Below, in pieces: positions 1-4,734 of a stretch of DNA of 5,927 nucleotides (positions are counted from its first letter, which is position 1; every line of letters starts with the position of its first letter). The notes under the pieces were generated by a model. That model was not told where the DNA came from, did not search any database, and saw nothing but the letters and a program-made list of their open reading frames with translations. The stretch comes from an uncultured Gemella sp. (lineage in GTDB: Bacteria; Bacillota; Bacilli; Staphylococcales; Gemellaceae): the NCBI GenBank assembly GCA_945869755.1, contig CAMBPW010000065.1, forward strand, positions 1 through 5,927, in the 5' to 3' direction. The translations under genes were made by a program, and so were the position numbers.

Positions 1-1577
1 TTATGTATATTGAATTTTTTATTTTCTTCAAATAGTTTTGCAAATTGAATTAAAGTTTTATCCATTCCCCAATAGCTACTTAACATTATTCCTAACGGCA
101 TATTTTTTTCTGATAAATATGTAGGTAAACTTATTGCAGGTGCCCCTGTTACATTAGCTAGTTGAGTAAATGGTGTTTTTTCTAGCATCGGTTCCCATTG
201 TCTATTTAATAATTTTATTCTTTCTTCCAAAGTTAAATTCTCTATATTTAACATTTGTTCTCTATCTTCTTCGTTTATTAAAGTTTTACTAGCTAAAGGT
301 GCTGTTGTCGCTGTCATTGGTGTTAATAGTATTGGATATTGTTTATGAAATTCTGTCATTATATTTTTATAATTTTCTATATTTTGCCAAGCACTTTTTA
401 CTTCTGCTTTTAGTTTTTCTTTATCATATTCTTTATTAGTTATATATAAAGCCCACACTAACGGATCTACATTTAATTTTGTTAATTTGTTTTTAGTTAA
501 TTCTCTTTCTAAATTTACACCATAAACTCCATTGCCAATTGTTAATGTCGTATAATCTTTCATTATATTTCTTCCGTTACTAATTGGATAGTCTACTTCT
601 ACTAATTTAAAGCCTTGAGATTCTAAAAATTTTACACTTTCTAACACCGCTTTTTTAGCATCTTCACTGACTTCTGTTCCCATTGGAGATTTTGTTGTAT
701 ATGCTATAGTTAATTTTTTTATGTCATCTATTTTTTCTACTTCATATTCTGCTTTTTTTAATGCGTCAAACAATACTTCGGTATCTTTTACTGTTTTTGT
801 AATTGGAAAATGTACGGCAAGAGTTTCAGTTTCTTTTTTTGCATTATCAGTCATTCCTCTACTTGTTTTTAATCCAATTAATCCACTCCAACTTGCTGGT
901 ATTCTAATAGATCCTCCCGCATCACTCCCACTAGCTACTGGAGTCATTCCGCTACTTACTGCACTTGCAGATCCTCCTGATGAACCTCCCGCATGATAAA
1001 GATTATTCCAAACGTTTGTAGTAGTTCCGTACAATTCAGAGGTAGTGATATTTCTAAGTGCTAGTTCTGGATAATTTGTTTGTCCTAAAATTATAAAACC
1101 TAATTCTTTAAATTTTTTAGCATAAGAACCGTCTGTTTTTGACAGTGGCTTATCTTTGTTTGTTATTAAACCGTTAGTATTTTCTCCTCCACTAACAGTA
1201 TGCCCTATCCCTTTTAAAAGTAATGGTACTCCTAAAAATTGTTGTCCGTTATCTACCAATGCGTCAGCTTCTTTTAAAGCTAATTCTTTTCTAGTAGTGA
1301 TTACGGCATTTAAAGTTTTATTTTCTTCGTCAATTACTTGATAAGCTAACTCTACTAATTGTCTACTTGTAACTTTTTTATCACGAACTAATTGTGCGAG
1401 TTCTGTCGCACTTTTTTCTCTATACTCCTCAATTGTTAATGCTACTTCATTTTTAGTTAATGTATTTTCAGAAATAGTGCTATTTGTTTCTTCTGCAAAA
1501 ACTAAATTCCCTACATTAGAAGATGAAATAGTAACTATTGTTAAAAAACTTAATATTAATTTTCTTTTTTTAAACAT
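1..1577 (-). CDS. Secreted amidase-signature family hydrolase (3' end cut by window edge)
   Basis: The reading frame is open for 525 codons from ATG at 1577 to the left edge, so only the extreme C-terminus is missing. The start (MFKKRK...) follows a modest AAGGAAG site six bases upstream. Residues 1-28 form a Sec-type signal peptide: a KKRK basic end, a hydrophobic core, and a probable cut after VFA28, predicting export. The mature part is an amidase-signature enzyme. The catalytic triad Lys-cisSer-Ser is visible as K122 (LLLKGIG), S199 (GGSSGGS) and S223 (GSDAGGSIRIPA), with the 24-residue Ser-Ser spacing seen in the family. Such enzymes cleave amide bonds, but the substrate cannot be told from sequence. 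A secreted form could act on cell-wall or host-derived amides, which is inference. It resembles amidases often annotated as 6-aminohexanoate-cyclic-dimer hydrolase-like. GatA is unlikely because of the signal peptide and the lack of gatB/gatC neighbours on the visible side. It is transcribed alone from a promoter just upstream. Confidence 0.93.
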   Translation of the reverse strand, partial: MFKKRKLILSFLTIVTISSSNVGNLVFAEETNSTISENTLTKNEVALTIEEYREKSATELAQLVRDKKVTSRQLVELAYQVIDEENKTLNAVITTRKELALKEADALVDNGQQFLGVPLLLKGIGHTVSGGENTNGLITNKDKPLSKTDGSYAKKFKELGFIILGQTNYPELALRNITTSELYGTTTNVWNNLYHAGGSSGGSASAVSSGMTPVASGSDAGGSIRIPASWSGLIGLKTSRGMTDNAKKETETLAVHFPITKTVKDTEVLFDALKKAEYEVEKIDDIKKLTIAYTTKSPMGTEVSEDAKKAVLESVKFLESQGFKLVEVDYPISNGRNIMKDYTTLTIGNGVYGVNLERELTKNKLTKLNVDPLVWALYITNKEYDKEKLKAEVKSAWQNIENYKNIMTEFHKQYPILLTPMTATTAPLASKTLINEEDREQMLNIENLTLEERIKLLNRQWEPMLEKTPFTQLANVTGAPAISLPTYLSEKNMPLGIMLSSYWGMDKTLIQFAKLFEENKKFNIH

Positions 1578-1615
1578 ATTTTTCTTCCTTTATTTATATT
1601 AAAATTTCCTACTAC

Positions 1616-1644
1616 ATTATAAGCCATAAAAAAATACAAGACAA
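1616..1644 (-). promoter_or_regulatory. Promoter of the amidase gene, -35 inside the tRNA terminator
   Basis: On the minus strand a perfect TATAAT (1621-1616) lies 17 bases after TTGTCT (1644-1639, four of six matches to TTGACA). The start site is predicted near 1609, giving a leader of about 30 bases before the amidase ATG at 1577. The -35 hexamer is part of the 3' arm of the tRNA-Leu terminator hairpin, so one sequence serves two signals. Confidence 0.6.
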
Positions 1645-1662
1645 GTGTATTGTCTTGTATTT
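1628..1662 (-). terminator. Intrinsic terminator of tRNA-Leu
   Basis: A perfect 13-bp stem (1662-1650 with 1644-1632) encloses a five-base loop. On the minus strand it is followed by a run of seven T (1634-1628, the first three in the stem). It starts three bases after the tRNA discriminator base, so it ends the tRNA transcript and insulates the amidase gene. Confidence 0.85.
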
Positions 1663-1665
1663 ATA

Positions 1666-1747
1666 TACCAGTAGTCGGGGTCGAACCGACACGAGTTTCC
1701 TCGCTGGATTTTGAGTCCAGTGCGTCTGCCAATTCCGCCATACTGGC
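1666..1747 (-). tRNA. tRNA-Leu (anticodon CAA)
   Basis: The complete 82-base cloverleaf reads on the minus strand. The acceptor stem GCCAGTA pairs with TACTGGT, with one G-U pair at the end. The D arm contains GGCAG. The anticodon stem CTGGA/TCCAG holds the loop CTCAAAA, so the anticodon is CAA and reads UUG. A long variable arm (CGAG-GAAA-CTCG) marks it as class II, and the T arm is GTCGG/CCGAC around TTCGACC. The discriminator is A (1666), as expected for leucine. CCA is not encoded and must be added after transcription. It is a single tRNA gene with its own promoter and terminator, between chrA and the amidase gene. Confidence 0.97.
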
Positions 1748-1763
1748 TAAATTTTATTATAAT

Positions 1764-1792
1764 ATAATAGCATACATTTTAAAGAAAATCAA
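1764..1792 (-). promoter_or_regulatory. Promoter of tRNA-Leu
   Basis: TTGATT (1792-1787) and TATTAT (1769-1764) are separated by 17 bases on the minus strand, putting the start near 1757, about ten bases before the mature tRNA 5' end. A second TATAAT (1761-1756) lies closer but has no good -35. The -35 hexamer sits just beyond the chrA stop codon, and no separate chrA terminator is visible here. Confidence 0.55.
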
Positions 1793-1794
1793 TA

Positions 1795-2964
1795 TTAAAA
1801 TAATGTTCCGCACAAGATCGTTAAAATTACAATTAAAACTGTTGGAATTTTTCTAAAATATAATAGTACAAAAACTACTAATGAAATAATAATGTTGTTA
1901 AAATCTAAATTATTTTTTTGAATTATTAATAGTGGTGTAATAAATATAAAACCACTTGTTACTGCAATAATTCCATTAATAGATGATTTTACTATTTCTA
2001 TATTTTTTAAATTATTCCAAATTGGATATACGAAATAAATTAATATTAATCCAGGTAAAAATATTATAACTCCTGATGTAACTGATAATAAAATTCTTAA
2101 AAATATGTTTTCTCCACTAAATGCAATCGAGCCAATATATGCACTAAAACTAAACATAGGTCCTGGTATTGCTTGAACTAAACCAAATCCATTTAAAAAT
2201 TCTTCTTGAGAAATGTAATTTTTTATTTCTACCAACTCAGTGAACATCATCGGTATTACTACATTTCCACCACCAATAACTAAATATCCGTAATGATAAA
2301 AACTTGATATTATGTCTATTATTTTATATTTAAAAATATTTGGTAATAATGCCATTATTACTGATAAAATTACAAATGTTGCTAGTAAACTCCAATTAGG
2401 TTTTATTTTATCTTTAATAGAAATTTTATATGTTTTTGTTTTAACTACAGAAAAAATTGCTCCTAATATAATTAATACTACATACATAAAACTATATTGA
2501 AAAAAATAAATAGTCATTGCACTGAATAATGATAATATGAGTGCGAATTTATTTGTAATAACCTTTCTGTAGATAGAATATGAAGCAAAAATTATAAAAC
2601 CTAATGCCATTGGTGTTAAATATTTAAAAATGGAAATATTTAATCCAAAATTAAGTAGAAGATTAGCTGAAAATGATAATAATATCATTAAAATTAATGC
2701 AGGTAGTAGCCAAATTAAAAAAGTTAATATTGATAATAATATTCCACCTATTTTATATCCTATCGCAACTATAGTTTGCGTACTACTTGGGCCAGGTAAA
2801 AAATTTGTTAGTGCCATTAATTCTAACAATTCTTCTTCTGTTAAATATTTTTTCTTTTTTACTAAAATATCAATAAATACACCGTAATGTGCTTCTGGGC
2901 CTCCATAAGCAACTAACGAGCAATGAAGTACATCTTTTAAAAAATTTATTTTACTATTTATCAT
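1795..2964 (-). CDS. chrA: ChrA-type chromate/anion efflux transporter (long CHR family)
   Basis: This 389-residue membrane protein has the two homologous halves of long-chain CHR transporters (chromate transporter family, usually about 350-450 residues). The first half begins with an amphipathic segment and the motif YGGPEAHYGVF (20-30), then a TEEELLELMALTNFLPGPSSTQ-type stretch with PGP at 57-59. The second half repeats this as GGGNVVIPMM (231-240) and QAIPGP with PGP at 267-269. Both halves are followed by multiple hydrophobic helices; a charged loop at about 174-190 (KTKTYKISIKDKIK) joins them. The family exports chromate, and many members in host-associated bacteria probably carry other oxyanions, so the true substrate is open. 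The start is supported by AGGAG five bases upstream. It is transcribed leftward from a predicted promoter at 2992-3020, directly behind the terminator of the candidate small RNA. No chrB-like regulator is nearby. Confidence 0.92.
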   Translation of the reverse strand: MINSKINFLKDVLHCSLVAYGGPEAHYGVFIDILVKKKKYLTEEELLELMALTNFLPGPSSTQTIVAIGYKIGGILLSILTFLIWLLPALILMILLSFSANLLLNFGLNISIFKYLTPMALGFIIFASYSIYRKVITNKFALILSLFSAMTIYFFQYSFMYVVLIILGAIFSVVKTKTYKISIKDKIKPNWSLLATFVILSVIMALLPNIFKYKIIDIISSFYHYGYLVIGGGNVVIPMMFTELVEIKNYISQEEFLNGFGLVQAIPGPMFSFSAYIGSIAFSGENIFLRILLSVTSGVIIFLPGLILIYFVYPIWNNLKNIEIVKSSINGIIAVTSGFIFITPLLIIQKNNLDFNNIIISLVVFVLLYFRKIPTVLIVILTILCGTLF

Positions 2965-2991
2965 TTTCTCTCCTAATTAAATAATATAATA

Positions 2992-3020
2992 ATTATAAAG
3001 AAATTATCAAATTACTTCAA
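2992..3020 (-). promoter_or_regulatory. Predicted promoter of chrA
   Basis: TTGAAG (3020-3015) and a perfect TATAAT (2997-2992) are spaced by 17 bases on the minus strand, with AGGAG and ATG following. The -35 lies three bases past the T-run of the upstream terminator, so chrA can be transcribed on its own. Read-through from the candidate small RNA would also reach it. Confidence 0.55.
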
Positions 3021-3022
3021 AT

Positions 3023-3048
3023 AAAAAAACACTAACTAATGTTAGTGT
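3023..3048 (-). terminator. Intrinsic terminator between the candidate small RNA and chrA
   Basis: A perfect 8-bp stem (ACACTAAC with GTTAGTGT, 3048-3041 and 3036-3029) has a four-base ATTA loop. On the minus strand a run of seven T (3029-3023) follows. On the plus strand there is no T-run, so it acts leftward only. With no protein gene to its right on this strand, it implies a transcript starting in 3049-3240. Confidence 0.85.
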
Positions 3049-3062
3049 CGACCCTATTTTTA

Positions 3063-3170
3063 TTTACTCGCCTTAATAATTCCCTAGTTTACTCCCGTTG
3101 TATTCCCTTATTTATTCCCTAGAAATTTACTCCGCCGATTTTAATAGTAAAATACTTTGCTCAATTCCCT
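3063..3170 (-). repeat. Interspersed short purine motifs AGGGAAT (x4) and GAGTAAA (x3)
   Basis: On the minus strand AGGGAAT occurs at 3170-3164, 3120-3114, 3108-3102 and 3085-3079. GAGTAAA occurs at 3132-3126, 3094-3088 and 3069-3063, each time preceded by G/C (GGC, CGG, GGC-like). The two motifs alternate at irregular distances (25 and 38 bases between GAGTAAA copies), so this is a motif array within the candidate RNA and not a clean tandem repeat. Confidence 0.8.
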
Positions 3171-3202
3171 AAAATTGAAATCCTTTACTATTTCCAATTA
3201 TT

Positions 3203-3231
3203 ATGATACATCTTTTTGGAAAGGTTGTCAA
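3203..3231 (-). promoter_or_regulatory. Near-consensus promoter of the candidate small RNA
   Basis: On the minus strand a perfect TTGACA (3231-3226) is followed after exactly 17 bases by TATCAT (3208-3203, five of six matches). Transcription should start near 3195-3198. No open reading frame follows, so this strong promoter serves an RNA. It is back to back with the mntE promoter. Confidence 0.75.
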
Positions 3232-3252
3232 GTGTTTTGTGAGTTTTTTTAT

Positions 3253-3281
3253 TTGATTTTTATTTTTTTTGATGTTATAAT
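3253..3281 (+). promoter_or_regulatory. Extended -10 promoter of the mntE-like gene
   Basis: TTGATT (3253-3258), a 17-base T-rich spacer, and perfect TATAAT (3276-3281) preceded by TGT (3273-3275) make an extended -10 promoter. The start is expected near 3288, about 25 bases before ATG at 3314. AAGGA at 3300-3304 is the ribosome-binding site. No clear MntR- or Fur-type palindrome is visible. Confidence 0.7.
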
Positions 3282-3313
3282 TTTATACTTTTAAAAATTA
3301 AGGATAAAAATTT

Positions 3314-4195
3314 ATGCATAAAGGTGTTTTTGACAATTTAAAAAAAGCTGAAAGCGGAGCTAGAATTAGTATTATTTCTTATTTATTACTGGCATTTATA
3401 AAACTTATAATTGGAGTTTTATATAATTCTTCTGCTCTTATTGCTGATGGAATTAATAACGCAACAGACGTAATCTCTTCTGTTTGTGTACTTATCGGCA
3501 TTAGAATTTCGAGAAAACCTGCTGATGAAAATCATTTATACGGTCATTTTCGTGCAGAATTAATTTCTACATTAATAGCTTCTTTTATAATGATGTATGC
3601 AGGTATTCAAGTAGTTATTTTTGCAATTAAAAAATTAATTTATTCACAATATGAAGTTCCTACAGTTCATACTGCTATTACAGCATTTATTTCTGTCGGT
3701 ATTATGTTTTCTGTTTTTTATTATAATTATAATTTAGCCAAAAAAATTAGTAGTAATTCTTTAAAAGCAGCTGCTCTTGATAATTTAAGCGACGGATTTG
3801 TTTCTCTAGGTACGTTAGTAGGTATTTTCGGAACTATTATCGGTTTTAAGCAAGCTGACATTATTACTGCAATTATTGTAGGTATTATCATTATATTTAC
3901 AGCAGTTAAAATTTTTAAAGAAGCTACTCACATTTTAACAGACGGTATTGAAGTAGAAACTATTGAAGAAATTAATAACATCGTAAAAAACATTGACGGA
4001 GTTATAAAAGTTAAAGATATTCGTGGTCGTTCTCACGGATTAATTCATTTTATTGATGTTACTGTTACGGTCAATCCGAATTTAAATGTTATTAAAAGTC
4101 ATGATATAACTGTAAAAATAGAAAAAGCTTTATCAAAAAACTTTTTTGCGTGTGAAACTTTAGTTCACTTAGAACCCGATGATAATGAAGTATAA
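3314..4195 (+). CDS. mntE: Cation diffusion facilitator, probable Mn(II) exporter (MntE-like)
   Basis: This 293-residue protein has the CDF layout: a cytoplasmic N-terminus, about six membrane helices to residue ~205, and a soluble C-terminal domain (about 210-293) with the ferredoxin-like cytoplasmic fold of this family. The transport site is visible in the second helix as ADGINNATD (N48 and D52) and in the fifth as AALDNLSD (D156 and D160). Zinc exporters usually carry His or Asp at the first position and His in the fifth helix. The Asn-Asp/Asp-Asp set matches streptococcal MntE, as does KPADENHLYGHFRAE (68-82) after the second helix. The role is therefore export of excess Mn(II), driven by ion gradient, in the cytoplasmic membrane; Fe or Zn cannot be excluded. 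It lacks the long C-terminal extension of pneumococcal MntE. It is a single gene: its own promoter lies upstream and a strong terminator starts three bases after the stop. Confidence 0.93.
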   Translation: MHKGVFDNLKKAESGARISIISYLLLAFIKLIIGVLYNSSALIADGINNATDVISSVCVLIGIRISRKPADENHLYGHFRAELISTLIASFIMMYAGIQVVIFAIKKLIYSQYEVPTVHTAITAFISVGIMFSVFYYNYNLAKKISSNSLKAAALDNLSDGFVSLGTLVGIFGTIIGFKQADIITAIIVGIIIIFTAVKIFKEATHILTDGIEVETIEEINNIVKNIDGVIKVKDIRGRSHGLIHFIDVTVTVNPNLNVIKSHDITVKIEKALSKNFFACETLVHLEPDDNEV

Positions 4196-4197
4196 TT

Positions 4198-4226
4198 AAG
4201 TTGGAGATATTTACTCCAACTTTTTT
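4198..4226 (+). terminator. Intrinsic terminator of the mntE-like gene
   Basis: A perfect 9-bp stem AAGTTGGAG/CTCCAACTT (4198-4206 and 4214-4222) with a seven-base loop merges into a T-run (4221-4226). It starts right behind the stop codon and separates this gene from the padR operon. Confidence 0.9.
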
Positions 4227-4265
4227 GTTATTAAAAATAATTTTTAAATTTTTTCACTATTTTGC

Positions 4266-4294
4266 TTTACAAAATACTTGAAGTATGTTATTAT
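4266..4294 (+). promoter_or_regulatory. Promoter of the padR operon
   Basis: TTTACA (4266-4271, five of six) and TATTAT (4289-4294, five of six) are spaced by 17 bases, and TGT directly before the -10 makes it an extended -10 promoter. The start is expected near 4301, leaving a leader of about 100 bases before the PadR ATG. A palindrome fills the spacer. Confidence 0.7.
4271..4289 (+). promoter_or_regulatory. Palindromic operator candidate between -35 and -10
   Basis: ATACTTGAAGTAT (4274-4286) is a perfect dyad centred on G4280. It extends to 19 bases with a single mismatch (A4273/G4287) and fills the promoter spacer. PadR proteins are dimers that usually repress their own operon, so this is the natural site for the downstream regulator. 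The binding itself is inferred. Confidence 0.6.
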
Positions 4295-4319
4295 TTTTTT
4301 AAGTTAATAAATAATAACT

Positions 4320-4345
4320 TTCTGAGATTCTTCTCAGAATTTTTT
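4320..4345 (+). terminator. Weak intrinsic terminator (possible attenuator) in the padR leader
   Basis: TTCTGAG/CTCAGAA (4320-4326 and 4333-4339) forms a 7-bp stem with a six-base loop, followed by six T (4340-4345). The stem has only three G-C pairs, so it is probably leaky. Its place between promoter and coding region suggests attenuation; it could also be a second backstop for mntE. Confidence 0.55.
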
Positions 4346-4350
4346 GAAAT

Positions 4351-4377
4351 CAACTATTTTGCAAAACAATATAGTTG
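4351..4377 (+). repeat. Inverted repeat just upstream of the PadR ribosome-binding site
   Basis: CAACTAT and ATAGTTG (7-bp arms) flank 13 bases that contain GCAAAA, and TTTTGCAAAA (4357-4366) is itself self-complementary. The 10-mer ACTATTTTGC (4353-4362) also occurs just upstream of the operon promoter (4256-4265). It could be a second operator or an RNA hairpin; the sequence alone does not decide. Confidence 0.45.
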
Positions 4378-4399
4378 TATATTTAGAAAGGAGATTTTT

Positions 4400-4720
4400 A
4401 TGGAAGTAAATACTTCACAAATGTTAAAAGGTTTATTAGAAGCATGCGTTTTAAAAATAATTAGCAAAGAAGATATGTATGGATATGAAATAACTGAAAA
4501 TTTGTCTAATTATGGTTTAAATATGGTTGCTCAAGGAACAATTTATCCTTTACTTTTAAAACTTGAAAAAGAAAATTTACTAACAAGCTATTTAAAAGAT
4601 AGCCAAGATGGCCCGCCACGAAAATATTATAAAATAACAACGGACGGTTTAAAATATACTGATGAATTTTCTTTAATTTGGAAGAAGTTAAGTATGTCGA
4701 TAAATAATATTATTAATTAG
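4400..4720 (+). CDS. PadR-family transcriptional repressor
   Basis: This 106-residue protein is the short (subfamily 2) form of PadR: one winged helix-turn-helix plus a C-terminal dimerisation helix. Visible family motifs are LKGLLEACVLKII (9-21), DMYGYEIT (25-32), VAQGTIYPLLLKLEKENLL (43-61, the recognition helix region) and DGPPRKYYKITTDG (70-83, the wing). Residues about 84-106 form the C-terminal helix. The chosen ATG has AAAGGAG six bases upstream; an in-frame TTG at 4262 would add 46 residues with no family match and would start inside the promoter region, so it is rejected. Proteins of this type sense drugs, phenolic acids or envelope stress and repress a nearby membrane protein gene. 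Here the partner is the next gene, with stop and ribosome-binding site overlapping. Autoregulation through the palindrome at 4271-4289 is likely. Confidence 0.95.
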   Translation: MEVNTSQMLKGLLEACVLKIISKEDMYGYEITENLSNYGLNMVAQGTIYPLLLKLEKENLLTSYLKDSQDGPPRKYYKITTDGLKYTDEFSLIWKKLSMSINNIIN

Positions 4721-4734
4721 GAGATAATTTGCTA

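Larger units (their letters stand above)
3023..3195 (-). ncRNA. Candidate small noncoding RNA (or terminator-controlled chrA leader), family not recognised
   Basis: A near-consensus promoter and an intrinsic terminator bracket about 173 bases on the minus strand. No ATG occurs inside, so it does not look coding. The predicted 5' end can fold: AATAGTAAA (3192-3184) pairs with TTTACTATT (3151-3143), enclosing a small hairpin of TCAATT (3178-3173) and AATTGA (3166-3161) whose loop is TTAGGG. The 3' two thirds has little pairing and is full of purine motifs: four AGGGAAT and three GAGTAAA, the latter in GGCGGAGTAAA, CGGGAGTAAA and GGCGAGTAAA. I do not recognise it as 6S, SRP, tmRNA, RNase P, T-box, tracrRNA or a known metal riboswitch. 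It could act by pairing with pyrimidine-rich RNA, by binding a GGA-recognising protein, or as a regulatory leader of chrA; all three are inference. Confidence 0.6.
4301..4399 (+). promoter_or_regulatory. Structured 5' leader of the padR operon
   Basis: About 100 untranslated bases hold three stem-loops. The first is AAGTTA/TAACTT (4301-4306 and 4315-4320) at the predicted 5' end, the second a terminator-like hairpin (4320-4345), and the third CAACTAT/ATAGTTG (4351-4357 and 4371-4377). AAAGGAG at 4387-4393 follows. A continuous frame from TTG at 4262 runs through this leader into PadR, but it lies over the promoter and the family homology begins only after the ATG at 4400. Confidence 0.45.

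Noticed and set aside
721..1341. Plus-strand open frames of 91 and 61 codons over the amidase gene
   Set aside because: They are antisense shadows of the amidase, which shows full family motifs on the minus strand; no ribosome-binding sites precede them.
1507..1513. AGGGAAT in the amidase mRNA as a fifth copy of the small-RNA motif
   Set aside because: It lies in the signal-peptide codons; one 7-mer match in about 6 kb of AT-rich DNA is compatible with chance.
1650..1856. Plus-strand 68-codon frame across the tRNA
   Set aside because: It covers the antisense of tRNA-Leu and the end of chrA, and has no family features.
2312..2887. Plus-strand frames inside chrA
   Set aside because: Antisense to a well-supported membrane protein gene; composition reflects the complement of hydrophobic codons.
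3023..3195. 6S RNA, T-box, tracrRNA or yybP-ykoY riboswitch
   Set aside because: No long bulged rod, no T-box consensus, no anti-repeat or CRISPR locus, and no recognisable manganese riboswitch core.
3049..3240. Plus-strand reading of the centre region as an RNA with repeated TTCCCT and ACTCC (anti-Shine-Dalgarno-like) motifs
   Set aside because: Promoter and terminator both point leftward and no plus-strand terminator follows, so the minus strand is the better choice.
4262..4399. N-terminal extension of PadR from TTG 4262
   Set aside because: The extra 46 residues overlie the promoter and leader hairpins, lack family similarity, and the ATG at 4400 has an excellent ribosome-binding site.
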